The notes: generated by a model from the letters alone, not told the origin. A stretch of DNA of 64,000 nt from JACRLW01 sp050181465 (GCA_050181465.1 JBFXDD010000001.1:124001-188000); one strand, 5' to 3'. Shown: positions 17,713 through 27,371, counted from the first letter of the stretch. A program made the numbers and translations.

Positions 17713-19350
17713 GTGAACCAGCTCGACATTCCGCCGATCTCCTTCGCGCGCTACGTCAACCTGCTCAAGCGTCGGCGCTGGCAGGTGATCCCGATGAGTA
17801 TCGCGGGGCTCGTCGTCGGCGCGATCGTCGCTTGGTTCATCCCCCGTTACTACGTTGCGAAGACCACCATCACCTACAAGGGTGGTGCGCTGGATCCGAA
17901 GTCGCGAACGCCGCAGGACCCGCTCTACGCCAAGGTCACGAACGCCAAGTTGACCATCCGGCACGCGCTCGAGACGACACTGGAACGACTGACGCTGATC
18001 GGCACGAACATCAACGATCCCGAACGCCCGAAGATCATCGCGCGCTACGAGGATCGGATCACCGTCAACACCTACGCCTTCGACCAGGATCGTGGTTACT
18101 ACAACATCGATCTCTCGGTGAAGGACACCGACGGTGAGCGGTCCGCCCTGCTCGCGAACACCTTGCGGCGCGACTGGATCGCGAGCGTCACGGACGACCT
18201 CGAACGGGAAGCGCGAGTCGCCTCGGAGGATGCCAACCGCGAGCTGCGCGTCATCAACGACGCGCTGGCCAACTTGCAGAAGCGCATCCAACAGTATCAG
18301 GAGCAGTATCAGATCGACCCGACGGTCGACGAAGAGAAGTGGCGCTTCGAAGAGAGCGATTCGATCGGACGGCGGCGGCGCGATCTCGACGACCGAATCT
18401 CGGACGTGAGTATCGACCTCGAAGAGGCGAGGCGTGAGTACGACATCGTTCGCGAGCAACTCGCGACGATTCCGCAGACCAAGCCGCGCGCGCAAGTCCA
18501 GATCGCGCTCGATCCCGAGACGGCCAACTCGATCCGTGAACTCAAGGGTCAGCTCAAGTACCACCGGGTGGCACTCGAGACCTTGAAGGACTCGGCACAG
18601 CGGCGGTCCGTTCAGTCGACGGTCGAGACCATCGAGAGGCAGATCGTCGAACTCGAGACCGGCGCGCTCGGCACCGACGTCGGGGAGGACGTCCCCAACC
18701 CCGAGTACGAGGCCCGTCTCAAGGAACGGCAGGATCTCGAGAAGCGAATCGCGTCTCTCGAGCTGCGGCAGTCGACTCTCAAGCGGGAGCGGACCGATCT
18801 CGATCAGAAGCTCCTCGTCCTTCAGAAGGTCTACACCGAGTACGCGGTACTGGTGGACGACCGGGATCTGTATCGAACCCGGCGCGAGGCCGCCGAACTC
18901 GCGGTCAAGACGCAGAGCGATCGCTTCGAGAGCGCTCGGCGAGGCAATCCCTTCGGAGAGATCGACGCGGTGATTCCGCCGACGCCGACGGAGCCCGGTT
19001 TCCTGCTCGTCGCCTTCGCCGGGTGCATCGTCGGCCTCGGTGCTGCGATCGGATTCGTGCTGTTGGCCGACTTCGTCCGCTCGACCTTCAAGACCGTCGA
19101 CGACGTGGCCTACGCACTCTCGGTTCCGGTGCTCGGCGTCATGGCGCACCTCGAGACGGCCGAGCAGCGTGCCAGAGTCGTGAGACAGCGTCGACGAATC
19201 ACGCTGGTGGCGGCCACGTTCGTCGTGCTCAACCTCTCGCTGGTCACCGTCTATTACATCAGCCCCTCGCGCCTTCCGGTCTGGATCGTGACGACTCTCG
19301 ACCGCGTCCTCGGGAACGAGGCGGGCGCTCCCACATCCGGACCGCGCTGA
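17713..19350 (+). CDS. Chain-length determinant (Wzz/GumC-type) protein
   Basis: A 545-residue inner-membrane protein. After ISFARYVNLLKRRRWQVIP comes TM1 (about 27-46), then a long periplasmic coiled-coil region (about 150-400, rich in Glu/Arg/Leu heptads), then a Pro-containing segment PPTPTEPGFLLVAFAGCIVG leading into TM2 (about 429-453) and another hydrophobic segment near 498-517. It lacks a cytoplasmic BY-kinase domain, so a separate kinase would be needed if the system uses one; none is visible here. It controls polysaccharide chain length and export together with the Wza-like protein. The start is GTG 17713. Confidence 0.85.
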   Translation: MNQLDIPPISFARYVNLLKRRRWQVIPMSIAGLVVGAIVAWFIPRYYVAKTTITYKGGALDPKSRTPQDPLYAKVTNAKLTIRHALETTLERLTLIGTNINDPERPKIIARYEDRITVNTYAFDQDRGYYNIDLSVKDTDGERSALLANTLRRDWIASVTDDLEREARVASEDANRELRVINDALANLQKRIQQYQEQYQIDPTVDEEKWRFEESDSIGRRRRDLDDRISDVSIDLEEARREYDIVREQLATIPQTKPRAQVQIALDPETANSIRELKGQLKYHRVALETLKDSAQRRSVQSTVETIERQIVELETGALGTDVGEDVPNPEYEARLKERQDLEKRIASLELRQSTLKRERTDLDQKLLVLQKVYTEYAVLVDDRDLYRTRREAAELAVKTQSDRFESARRGNPFGEIDAVIPPTPTEPGFLLVAFAGCIVGLGAAIGFVLLADFVRSTFKTVDDVAYALSVPVLGVMAHLETAEQRARVVRQRRRITLVAATFVVLNLSLVTVYYISPSRLPVWIVTTLDRVLGNEAGAPTSGPR

Positions 19351-19362
19351 TCGGCGACCGCC

Positions 19363-20751
19363 ATGCGCGACCTGATCGTCTTCGGCATGGTGCTTCTGGC
19401 GCTGCCGATCTGTTTCCGGCGTCCCTACATCGGTCTCCTGGTCTTCACCTGGTTGGCCTACATGCGGCCGCAGGACCTGTGCTGGGGCTTCGCCCGCACC
19501 ATGCGGTTCAGCTTCTACGTGGGCCTGACGATGATCGCCGGCTACCTCGCGTATGAGTCGGGCCGACGCCGCTTCTATCGGCCCGATGCCCGGACCCTCG
19601 CAATCCTCGGCGTCTTGCTGCTGAACTTCCTGAGCCTGTTCAACGCAAAGGTCATCGACGAATCGGTGACCGGCGGCTTGTTCGAGTTCTCGAAGATCGT
19701 CGCGGTCGCACTCTTCACGACCGGGCAACTCGACAGCCGCAATCGCCTTCGCGGGCTGTGCTGGACGATCGCGTTGAGCCTCGGGTTCTTCGGCATCAAG
19801 GGCGGCATCCACGGCATCCTGCGTGGCGGCGCAGCCATTCACCAAGGACCCGGCGGGATGCTCGAGGACAACAACGACTTCGCGCTGGGAATGGCGATGA
19901 GTCTGCCGTTCCTGTGGTTCATGGGTGGGAGCGAGAAGAGCTACCTGGTTCGGCTCGGCTCCAAGATCGGCTGCCTGTTGATGATGGTCACCATCATCCT
20001 CACGCATTCTCGCGGCGGGTTTCTGTCGATGTCGGCGGTGCTCCTTCTGATCGCCTGGCGTTCCGGCAAGTTGCTCAGGGCATCACTCGCCATGACTGTC
20101 GCGATCGTCGCGTTCCTGAGCTTCGCGCCGGCCGAGGTCCTGGCGCGGCTCGACACCATCGACGACGTGAGCAGCGGGCAGGAGGACGGCTCGGTGCGCG
20201 GTCGCCTCGTGTCGTGGGCGGTCGCGCTCGAGATGGTGAAGGACAAGCCGGTTCTGGGCGTGGGCCACAAGAACTTCCAAGCCAACTACCAGGACTATGC
20301 GCGCATCGTGTCGCCGTTCGCGCCGCTCGTCACGCGAGTCACGCACAACTCCTACCTGCAGATCTGGTCGGAGAACGGCACCATCGCGCTCATGTGCTTC
20401 CTCACGGTGCTCTTCGGCGTCTTCTTCGTCGCGCTTCGAATTCGGCGCGTCGCCAGACTCAGACCCGACTTGGGTTGGGCGCGCAACTACGCCAACATGG
20501 TCGAGGCCTCGATGGCCGCCTTCGTGATCGGCGGGTTCTTCCTCAATCGTGGACACTTCGATTTGACCTATCACGTCTCGGCGATCGCGACATCGATCTA
20601 CTTCGTGGTACGCATGGAGGCGGCGACCCCGGTCCTGTCGAGCTCGTCGGTGCCGGCTCCGGCGACCACGACTTCGACGCTCCCCGCACCGCGCTGGGAA
20701 CGGCAACCGCAGATCGCAACCTCCGGTGCCGTTTGGGCCAATCGCACCTGA
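19363..20751 (+). CDS. O-glycosylation ligase, exosortase-system-associated (Wzy/WaaL family)
   Basis: A 462-residue polytopic membrane protein with about 10-11 hydrophobic segments. It starts MRDLIVFGMVLLALP, and the segment GLLVFTWLAYMRPQDLCWGFA matches the N-terminus of the putative O-glycosylation ligases that accompany exosortase systems. GGMLEDNNDFALGMAM and the THSRGGFLSM motif are also typical. A large periplasmic loop holds VLGVGHKNFQ and the conserved His in VTHNSYLQIWSENG. A Pro/Ser/Thr-rich cytoplasmic tail ends the protein. It probably polymerises or transfers the glycan. Confidence 0.85.
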   Translation: MRDLIVFGMVLLALPICFRRPYIGLLVFTWLAYMRPQDLCWGFARTMRFSFYVGLTMIAGYLAYESGRRRFYRPDARTLAILGVLLLNFLSLFNAKVIDESVTGGLFEFSKIVAVALFTTGQLDSRNRLRGLCWTIALSLGFFGIKGGIHGILRGGAAIHQGPGGMLEDNNDFALGMAMSLPFLWFMGGSEKSYLVRLGSKIGCLLMMVTIILTHSRGGFLSMSAVLLLIAWRSGKLLRASLAMTVAIVAFLSFAPAEVLARLDTIDDVSSGQEDGSVRGRLVSWAVALEMVKDKPVLGVGHKNFQANYQDYARIVSPFAPLVTRVTHNSYLQIWSENGTIALMCFLTVLFGVFFVALRIRRVARLRPDLGWARNYANMVEASMAAFVIGGFFLNRGHFDLTYHVSAIATSIYFVVRMEAATPVLSSSSVPAPATTTSTLPAPRWERQPQIATSGAVWANRT

Positions 20752-20767
20752 ATCAACGGCACGCACG

Positions 20768-22618
20768 ATGTGTGGAATCGCGGGAATCTTCGCTCTGGAC
20801 CGACAGCGCCGAATCGATACAGCGCTGTTGGCCGAGATGTCCGATCGCCTGTCGCACCGGGGACCCGACGGCGCGGGATCGCGCGTCGAACCTGGCTACG
20901 GACTGGCACACCGACGACTCTCGATCATCGACGTCGCCGCCGGCAAACAGCCGATGGGTGACGGTCCGATCTGGGTGACCTTCAACGGCGAGATCTACAA
21001 CTACCAGGAGATTCGGGCTCAACTGGAGGCGAAGGGATATCGCTTCCATACCAACAGCGACACCGAGGTCTTGGTGCACGGCTGGCATGCGTTCGGGGAT
21101 CGGTTGCCGACGAAGCTCCGCGGGATGTTCGCGTTCGCGATCGTCGATGAGCGCACGCACTCGCTGTTCCTCTGCCGCGATCGGCTGGGCAAGAAGCCGC
21201 TGTACTGGACCGAGATCGACGGCACCATTCTCTTCGCGTCCGAGGCGAAGTCGCTGCTTGCGCATCGAGGCATCCAGAGAGAGATCGATCCCACCGCACT
21301 CGGTGAGTTCCTCTGTCTGCGCTACGTTCCCGATCCCAGGACGATCTTTCGCTCGATTCGCAAGCTGCCGCCCGCGCACTCGCTCACGGTGCGTGAGCGG
21401 GTGGGGAGTCCGATTCCGTATTGGCGACTCAGCCACGCGCCGGCAGCTCCGCGTAGCCCGGCCGACTGGAGTGAGGCCATCCTCGCGAAGTTCGACGAGG
21501 CAGTTCGCATCCGGTTGATGTCGGAAGTACCGCTGGGGGCGTTCCTGTCCGGCGGTGTCGACAGCTTCGCGGTCGTCGACGCCATGGCGAAGGCGTCCGA
21601 CCGACCCGTGATCGCCTGCTCCATGGGCTTCGACGACCCGAGGTTCGACGAACGCGAGTTCGCGCGCCACTCGGCCCGGCATTGCGGGGCAACTCTGCAC
21701 GAAGCAGTCGTGAGCGAAGCGGACCTCCTGGACCAGAGTTGGTTCGACGACACGTTCGATGAGCCCTTCGCCGACAGCAGTGCGATCCCGACGTACCACG
21801 TCAGTCGTCTAGCCAGAGCGCACGTCACGGTGGCGATCAGCGGCGACGGCGGGGACGAAGCCTTCGCCGGCTACCGCCGCTACAAGTACGACCGGGTGGA
21901 GAATCGCGTGCGTCGACTGCTGCCGCGCGGCATCTGGCATGGGCTCGGGATCGCCTATCCGAAGCTGGATTGGTTGCCGCGCGCGGTCCGCTTCAAGCGA
22001 ACGTTCCAGAACCTCGCTCGCGACCCGGCCGAGGCCTACGCGCGGTCGGTCAGTGCACTGTTGCCGGAACAGATCCGGCCATTGCTGCGACCGGCGTGGC
22101 GGGAAGCCGGCGTCGACCCGCTGCTGGCGGTCAAGTCGGCCTACCGCGGGAGCGATGCGCCCGATGCCCTCGGCAAGGCGGCCGCTGCCGACTATTCGAC
22201 CTGGTTACCGGGCGACATCCTCGTGAAGGTGGATCGCGCCTCCATGGCAGTCTCGCTCGAAGTTCGTGCGCCCTTTCTCGATCACGAACTGGTGGAGTTG
22301 GCCGCGAGCATGCCGGGCAGCCTCAAGTTGCATGGTGGCGTCACGAAGGGCTTCCTTCGCGAGACTCTGCGAGCGCGCTTGGGAAGCGAAGCCCTCGATC
22401 GGAAGAAGCAGGGCTTCAGCGTGCCGTTGCGACGCTGGCTCGCCGGCTCCGCCGGCAGCGCGCTGGAGGCGGCGCTCGGCGAGGGTCGACTCGACCCCTT
22501 CCTCGATACGCAGATGATCCGCGGGAAACTCGCGGAGCATCGCGGCGGCCGCGCCGATCACGCCGACCTGCTGTGGAACGTCACGTGCCTGGATCGCTTC
22601 CTGCGGCGGTGGACATGA
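20768..22618 (+). CDS. Asparagine-synthase-like amidotransferase of the exosortase locus
   Basis: A 616-residue protein with an N-terminal class-II glutamine amidotransferase domain (MCGIAGIF, nucleophile Cys2; HRGPDGAG; FNGEIYNYQEIR) and a C-terminal asparagine-synthase domain with the PP-loop LSGGVDSFAVVDAM. The ATG at 20768 is required so that Cys2 becomes N-terminal. Members of this subgroup are regular companions of exosortase EPS loci, where they probably amidate a sugar carboxylate rather than make free asparagine. UDP-uronic acids made by the genes at 10.9-13 kb could be relevant substrates. The stop overlaps the next start (ATGA). Confidence 0.9.
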   Translation: MCGIAGIFALDRQRRIDTALLAEMSDRLSHRGPDGAGSRVEPGYGLAHRRLSIIDVAAGKQPMGDGPIWVTFNGEIYNYQEIRAQLEAKGYRFHTNSDTEVLVHGWHAFGDRLPTKLRGMFAFAIVDERTHSLFLCRDRLGKKPLYWTEIDGTILFASEAKSLLAHRGIQREIDPTALGEFLCLRYVPDPRTIFRSIRKLPPAHSLTVRERVGSPIPYWRLSHAPAAPRSPADWSEAILAKFDEAVRIRLMSEVPLGAFLSGGVDSFAVVDAMAKASDRPVIACSMGFDDPRFDEREFARHSARHCGATLHEAVVSEADLLDQSWFDDTFDEPFADSSAIPTYHVSRLARAHVTVAISGDGGDEAFAGYRRYKYDRVENRVRRLLPRGIWHGLGIAYPKLDWLPRAVRFKRTFQNLARDPAEAYARSVSALLPEQIRPLLRPAWREAGVDPLLAVKSAYRGSDAPDALGKAAAADYSTWLPGDILVKVDRASMAVSLEVRAPFLDHELVELAASMPGSLKLHGGVTKGFLRETLRARLGSEALDRKKQGFSVPLRRWLAGSAGSALEAALGEGRLDPFLDTQMIRGKLAEHRGGRADHADLLWNVTCLDRFLRRWT

Positions 22619-23793
22619 CGAGTCATGGCCGCATCGTCACATTCACGAACCTCTTCCCGTCGGCAGCGATGCCGCGGCACGGACTGTTCGTGCGCGAGCG
22701 CATGCGTCGCGTCGTTGCTGCTACCCATGCCTCGTGGGAGGTCGTCTGTCCGATTCCGGTCGTGCCGCGCGCCTTGCGGTGGCGGGCCGTCGATCGTCGA
22801 TTCGCCGGCATGCCGGAGCAGGAGATCGTCGACGGGGTGACGGTGTACCACCCGCGCTATCGACACCTGCCAGGGATGTCGATGCACTCGCAAGCCAGGC
22901 GCATGGCCGCGGGATCGCGCGACGTGCTGCAGCGCTTGTCGAGCAGTGGTCGCACCGTGGTCGATGCGCACTACGTCTATCCGGACGGTGTCGCTGCGTT
23001 GTCGATCTGCGCCGAACTGAAGCTGCCCTGCTTCCTGACCGCACGCGGGAGCGACGTCAACGTGCTCGGCAAGGATCCGGCGATTCGTGAACAACTTCGT
23101 GCGGTCATCACCAGCGCGACGCGGCTCTTCGCCGTCAGTCGTCCCCTGTGCGCCGCCTTCGCGGAGATGGCGGGTGTCGCGCCCGAGCGCGTGGAGCTGG
23201 CGCGCAACGGGGTCGACCTCGAACGCTTCCGACCGGGTGACCCGCTCGCCGCGCGCCGGCGGCTCGGGCTCCCCGAAGACGTTCGCCTCGTGGTCGGCGT
23301 AGGACGCCTCGTGCGGGGCAAGGGCTTCCATTGGATGGCTCGTGCTCTGCGTGCTCTGCCGCGCGACGTGCACTTCGCCCTCGCCGGCGACGGGCCCGAG
23401 CGTCCGGCGATCCTCTCCTCGGCACCGTCGCCCGATCGAGTGCACTTCCTCGGTTCGCGAGGGCCTGACGAGGTCGCGATCCTGCTTCAGGCTGCCGATC
23501 TGCTCGTCCTGCCATCGGAGAACGAGGGCTGGCCGAACGTAGTGACCGAGGCGTTGGCCAGCGGAGTTCCGGTCGTCGCCACTCCGGTCGGCGCCGTGCC
23601 CGAGATGCTGGCGACTCCGATCAGTGGTGCACTCGTGCGCGGCGGCGATCCCGGCGCCTTGGCGCGCGAGGTCGAGCGAGTGCTGGCGATCCCGCGCGAC
23701 GCGGCTCGCATCGCAGCCTGGGGACGACGCTTCGCGTGGGATGCACCGATCGGAATGCTGGCGAAGTCCTTCGAGGAGGCATTCGCAGCATGA
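22615..23793 (+). CDS. Glycosyltransferase family 4
   Basis: A 392-residue GT-B fold enzyme. The N-terminal donor/acceptor domain includes FPSAAMPRHGLFVRERMRRV and VVDAHYVYPDG. The C-terminal domain has VGVGRLVRGKGFHWMARAL, the sugar-nucleotide-binding E-x7-E region (PSENEGWPNVVTEALASGVPVVAT) and VELARNGVDLERFRPGD. It probably adds a hexose to the lipid-linked oligosaccharide at the cytoplasmic face. Translational coupling is implied on both sides: ATG 22615 overlaps the amidotransferase stop and TGA 23791-23793 overlaps the next ATG. Confidence 0.88.
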   Translation: MTSHGRIVTFTNLFPSAAMPRHGLFVRERMRRVVAATHASWEVVCPIPVVPRALRWRAVDRRFAGMPEQEIVDGVTVYHPRYRHLPGMSMHSQARRMAAGSRDVLQRLSSSGRTVVDAHYVYPDGVAALSICAELKLPCFLTARGSDVNVLGKDPAIREQLRAVITSATRLFAVSRPLCAAFAEMAGVAPERVELARNGVDLERFRPGDPLAARRRLGLPEDVRLVVGVGRLVRGKGFHWMARALRALPRDVHFALAGDGPERPAILSSAPSPDRVHFLGSRGPDEVAILLQAADLLVLPSENEGWPNVVTEALASGVPVVATPVGAVPEMLATPISGALVRGGDPGALAREVERVLAIPRDAARIAAWGRRFAWDAPIGMLAKSFEEAFAA

Positions 23794-25013
23794 GCGGTTA
23801 CCGAATCCTCTATCACCACCGCATCCGTGCCGACGACGGTCAGGCCGTCCACGTGCGCGAACTCATCGAGGCGCTGCGTGCCGAAGGGCACGAGGTGTTG
23901 GAGTGCGCGCTCGTGCAGAAGACATCGGCGAGCCAGGCCGGCGATCGATCGACGGCCGGGGCGAAGCCGACGGTCGCGGCGCCCGCGGCACCGTCGTTCT
24001 GGCAGAAGCTCAGTCTGCCGCGCATCGCGGTGGAAGCGCTGGAGATCGCCTACGGCCGCCAGGGCGCGCGGATGATCGAGCGGCACGCCCGGTCCTTCCG
24101 CCCGGACTTCATCTACGAACGACACGCTCTCCACTGTGACTCGGGATTGCGAGCGAGCCGGCGACTGGGCATCCCGCTGCTGCTGGAGGTGAACTCCCCG
24201 TTCAGCGACGAAATGGCGAAACTCGGCCTGCTTCGCTTCCCACGCATCGCCAGGGCGACCGAGCGACGAGTGCTCGCCGGAGCGGACATCGTGTTCGCCG
24301 TCACGGGCGTCTTGCGCGACATGTTGATCGAGCGGGGCGCTCGAGCCGAGCGGACTCTGGTCGTCCAGAACGGTGCACACCCGGAGCGGTACGAGGCCGA
24401 CACCGTGGCCGCGGGTCGCGCCCTTCGAACGCGTCTCGGCATTGCGCCCACCGACTTCGTGCTCGGCTTCGTCGGCTACATGCGGCCTTGGCACCGACTC
24501 GATCTCGCGGCCGAGATGCTCGCACGCGAAGAGTTCGCGGGGCTTCATCTGCTGCTGGTCGGTGACGGTCCGGCGCGCGCTGCGGTCGCGGCCCGAGCGG
24601 AGGCGCTCGGAGTGAGCGCTCGCGTGCACTTCGTCGGAGCGGTGCCCGGTCGCGCGGTTCCCGAGCATGTCACGGCCTTCGACGCCGCGTTGGTTCCCGC
24701 GATCAATCCCTATGCATCGCCGCTCAAGCTGTTCGATTCGCTGGCCGCCGCCGTGCCGACCATCGTTCCCGATCAGCCGAACTTGCGCGAGATCGTCCGC
24801 GATGGAGTGAACGGTCTACTCTTCCAACCCGAAGACGCCGCGTCGCTACGCGCGGCACTCGAGCGACTCTACCGCGACCGCGACGGCGCAAGAGCAATCG
24901 GTCGTCGTGGGCGCCAAGAACTGCTCGATCTCGACCTGACGTGGCGCGGGAACGCAAGTCGGGTCGTGGCCGCATTCGAGTCGCTGACGGAGAGGTCGCG
25001 ATCCCCGCGATGA
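23790..25013 (+). CDS. Glycosyltransferase family 4
   Basis: A 407-residue GT4-type enzyme, distinct from its upstream neighbour. It opens YRILYHHRIRADDGQAVHVRE, a form seen in GT4 enzymes of exosortase loci. It contains RARRSFRPDFIYERHALH-like donor-domain sequence and a C-terminal domain with LGFVGYMRPWHRLDLAAEML, AALVPAINPYASPLKLFDSLAA (the E-x7-E region replaced by PLKLFD, common in this subgroup) and VPTIVPDQPNLREIV. Its stop overlaps the exosortase start (ATGA at 25010-25013). Donor and acceptor sugars cannot be read from the sequence. Confidence 0.85.
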   Translation: MSGYRILYHHRIRADDGQAVHVRELIEALRAEGHEVLECALVQKTSASQAGDRSTAGAKPTVAAPAAPSFWQKLSLPRIAVEALEIAYGRQGARMIERHARSFRPDFIYERHALHCDSGLRASRRLGIPLLLEVNSPFSDEMAKLGLLRFPRIARATERRVLAGADIVFAVTGVLRDMLIERGARAERTLVVQNGAHPERYEADTVAAGRALRTRLGIAPTDFVLGFVGYMRPWHRLDLAAEMLAREEFAGLHLLLVGDGPARAAVAARAEALGVSARVHFVGAVPGRAVPEHVTAFDAALVPAINPYASPLKLFDSLAAAVPTIVPDQPNLREIVRDGVNGLLFQPEDAASLRAALERLYRDRDGARAIGRRGRQELLDLDLTWRGNASRVVAAFESLTERSRSPR

Positions 25014-25831
25014 TTCGGTTCTTCGCTCTCTATCTGCCGTTCATCCTGGCCTACGGCACCACCTGGAGCTGGATGTGGCGGACGTGGCACTTCCGAGACG
25101 GCTACTACGAGCACGCGCCGCTCGTGGTCGGTCTCGCCGGACTGCTCGTCTGGCGACTTCGGCATCGACTCGCAGCGCTCCCTCATCGCACCGAACTCGC
25201 CGGCTGGTGGCTTCTCGCACCAGCACTGCTCGGGCACCTCGCGGCGTCGGCGCTCCTCATCGATTCGCTCTCCGCCGCGAGTCTGATCCTCGGTGTACCC
25301 GGTCTCGCGTGGCTCGCACACGGTTCTGCCCGCCTCCGGTTGTTGCTGCCGGTCCTCGGTCTCGTGTTGTTCGTGGTACCGATGCCGCTGGTCGTCTCCG
25401 GCAACCTCGCCTTCGAGCTGAAGGAGATCGCGGTGGAGATCGGCCTGGACATCGCGAATCTGCTGGGTGTCGGTGCGAAGCGAACTGCTGCCGAGATCGC
25501 GATCGCCGGACAGACGGAGACCTTGTTCGTCGCGGACTCGTGTTCCGGACTGCGCACGTTGGTGTCGCTCACGACACTCGGCTACTGCCTGGCGTTCTTT
25601 CTCGGCGAGCAGCGCGGAGCGCGGCGCTGGGTGCTCGTCCTGTTGGCGGCGCCCATCGCCATCTTTACGAACGCCCTCCGCATCGGCGCCATCTGCGTGC
25701 TCGCTCGGTACTTCGGCGTGCGCTACGCATCGACCACCGGCCACGACCTCGCGAACGTGATCGCGTGGGTCGTCGATCTCTCGTTGCTGTTGCTCGCTGA
25801 TGCCCTGCTGACTCGGAGGAAGCGGGCATGA
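25010..25831 (+). CDS. Exosortase (membrane transpeptidase-like sorting enzyme)
   Basis: A 273-residue polytopic membrane enzyme with about eight hydrophobic segments. The catalytic triad of exosortases is intact: Cys178 in VADSCSGLRTL, Arg224 in IFTNALRIG and His245 in TTGHDLANVIAW. It would cleave C-terminal sorting signals (PEP-CTERM-like) of secreted proteins and link them to the glycan made by this cluster. The coupled start at 25010 begins directly with the first TM region. The EpsI domain is a separate gene that follows with an ATGA overlap. No obvious sorting-signal substrate is encoded in the window. Confidence 0.92.
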   Translation: MIRFFALYLPFILAYGTTWSWMWRTWHFRDGYYEHAPLVVGLAGLLVWRLRHRLAALPHRTELAGWWLLAPALLGHLAASALLIDSLSAASLILGVPGLAWLAHGSARLRLLLPVLGLVLFVVPMPLVVSGNLAFELKEIAVEIGLDIANLLGVGAKRTAAEIAIAGQTETLFVADSCSGLRTLVSLTTLGYCLAFFLGEQRGARRWVLVLLAAPIAIFTNALRIGAICVLARYFGVRYASTTGHDLANVIAWVVDLSLLLLADALLTRRKRA

Positions 25832-26460
25832 ATCGCCGCACCCTCGTGGCCAGTGCTGTGATCCTGTGGCTATTGGCGCCGGCACTCCTGTGGTTGTCCG
25901 CGACGCGGCCGGTAGGGCAGAACACCGGCCGGGCGGAGGCTCTGCCGCGTGAGCTGAGTGGGTTCTTCGTCACCGAGGACTTTCCCATGACGCCTGGAAC
26001 GATCGCGGCGTTGGGCACCCCCGATGCAACGCATCGTCGCTATCACGACGGCTCGAGCGATGTGTTCGTCGTGGCGGTCTATCACGAGGCGAACTGGAAG
26101 AGCGTCCACGCGCCCGACACCTGCCTACGCGGCTCGAACATGGAGATGGTAGAGGACGCCGCGCTCGCGCTCGAAGTCGGCGGGGTCCATCGCGACGTCG
26201 GACGACTGACCATGCGCTCGCGACAGGATGGAAGGATCTACCTGAGTCTGTTCGCCTACGTGGGACCGCCGGACTTCGTGACGGGCTCCTACTGGAGCTT
26301 CTTCCTGCATCACGCTCCACGTGCGTTGTTCCGCGAACGACTCGACGGTTGCCTCCTGCGGGCGGAAACCTGGGTAGGCGACGAGACTCCCGAACAGGCG
26401 CAAGCCCGCTGCGCGAAGCTCCTTTCGTCGATGATCGAGACCGCGTGGAGGAGTTTCTGA
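25828..26460 (+). CDS. EpsI-domain protein of the exosortase system
   Basis: A 210-residue protein with an N-terminal membrane anchor (about 6-25, ASAVILWLLAPALLWLSA) and a periplasmic EpsI domain. The conserved core is VVAVYHEANWKSVHAPDTCLRGSNMEMVE, split here as HAPDTCLRG with the family's H-x-P-x-x-C pattern. EpsI proteins accompany or are fused to exosortases, and their biochemical role is unclear. The start overlaps the exosortase stop, and its own TGA overlaps the following ATG in TGATG at 26458-26462. Confidence 0.85.
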   Translation: MNRRTLVASAVILWLLAPALLWLSATRPVGQNTGRAEALPRELSGFFVTEDFPMTPGTIAALGTPDATHRRYHDGSSDVFVVAVYHEANWKSVHAPDTCLRGSNMEMVEDAALALEVGGVHRDVGRLTMRSRQDGRIYLSLFAYVGPPDFVTGSYWSFFLHHAPRALFRERLDGCLLRAETWVGDETPEQAQARCAKLLSSMIETAWRSF

Positions 26461-27371
26461 TGACTGCCACACCGCTGCATGCCCTCTCGGTCGACGTCGA
26501 GGACTGGTTCCAAGTGCTGAATCTCGCCGGTCACATCGATCGGTCCGAGTGGGAGCGCATCGAACTGCGCTGCGGCGACAGCACACGCCGCCTCCTCGAC
26601 CTGTTCGATCGTCGCGGCGCTCGAGCGACCTTCTTCTTCCTGGGCTGGATCGCCGAACGCATCCCAGACCTCGTTGCCGAGGTGGCGAAGGCCGGCCATG
26701 AGATCGGTTCTCACGGCTACGATCACAAGCTGCTGACGCAACTCGGCGAAGCCGGCTTTCGAGAGGACCTCGCTCGCACCTCGACGATCCTCGAGGGCTT
26801 GTGCGGAGCGCGCCCCAGCGCTTTCCGTGCGTGCACGTGGTCGGTGACGACGCGAACGCCGTGGGCTCCCCGAGTCCTGGTCGAGCAGGGATTCACCGTC
26901 GACAGTTCGATCTATCCGGTGGCGCATCCCGACTACGGCGTTCTCGGTGCCCCCGCGCGACCTTATCGCCTTTCGACGTCGAGCGGCTCGCTCCTCGAAT
27001 TCCCGCCGCTGACCTGGCGCATCGCCGGCCGCATGTTGCCCGTCGGCGGTGGGGGTTACCTCAGGCTCTTTCCGACTTGGGTCCTCGAACGTGGACTGCG
27101 GCAGGCCGAACGGTCGGGCTTTCCCGGTTGCATCTACCTGCATCCGTGGGAGGTCGATCCCGCGCAGCCGCGCGTCGGCGTCGGCGGCCTGCGCGGCTTT
27201 CGGCACTACGTGAACCTCGAGAAGACCCTGAGCAAACTCGACCGTCTGATCTCCAGACATCGCTTCGGCAGCCTGACCGAAGCGCTCTCGAACAGTCCGT
27301 CGACTCGTTCGCTGCCGACCTTCGAGGACAAGGCGCTGCTCGGCTCAGCCAACGTCGTCGCCGAGCGCTAG
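26460..27371 (+). CDS. Polysaccharide deacetylase, exosortase-locus type
   Basis: A 303-residue NodB-homology protein without signal peptide. It begins LHALSVDVEDWFQVLNL, the characteristic N-terminus of deacetylases linked to exosortase loci, with catalytic and metal Asp residues in VDVED. Metal-binding His residues are in IGSHGYDHKLL. FRACTWSVTTRTPWAPRVL and the C-terminal YLHPWEVDP follow. In most relatives the third motif reads FRAPxxS; here it is FRACTWS. It ends the plus-strand operon. Its TAG stop (27369-27371) is the TAG of the CTAG bordering repeat copy 3. Confidence 0.9.
   Translation: MTATPLHALSVDVEDWFQVLNLAGHIDRSEWERIELRCGDSTRRLLDLFDRRGARATFFFLGWIAERIPDLVAEVAKAGHEIGSHGYDHKLLTQLGEAGFREDLARTSTILEGLCGARPSAFRACTWSVTTRTPWAPRVLVEQGFTVDSSIYPVAHPDYGVLGAPARPYRLSTSSGSLLEFPPLTWRIAGRMLPVGGGGYLRLFPTWVLERGLRQAERSGFPGCIYLHPWEVDPAQPRVGVGGLRGFRHYVNLEKTLSKLDRLISRHRFGSLTEALSNSPSTRSLPTFEDKALLGSANVVAER

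Noticed and set aside
16885..20007. A 1040-residue open frame on the minus strand
   Set aside because: It lies opposite the Wza-like, Wzz-like and O-ligase genes, all with clear family motifs. Its composition (Asp/Arg/Val/Leu-rich, no domains) is typical of an antisense shadow in GC-rich DNA.
26460..27371. Deacetylase as a signal-peptide-bearing secreted enzyme
   Set aside because: The protein starts directly with the NodB domain (LHALSVDVED), and an upstream in-frame ATG at 26349 gives no signal sequence and overlaps the EpsI gene.
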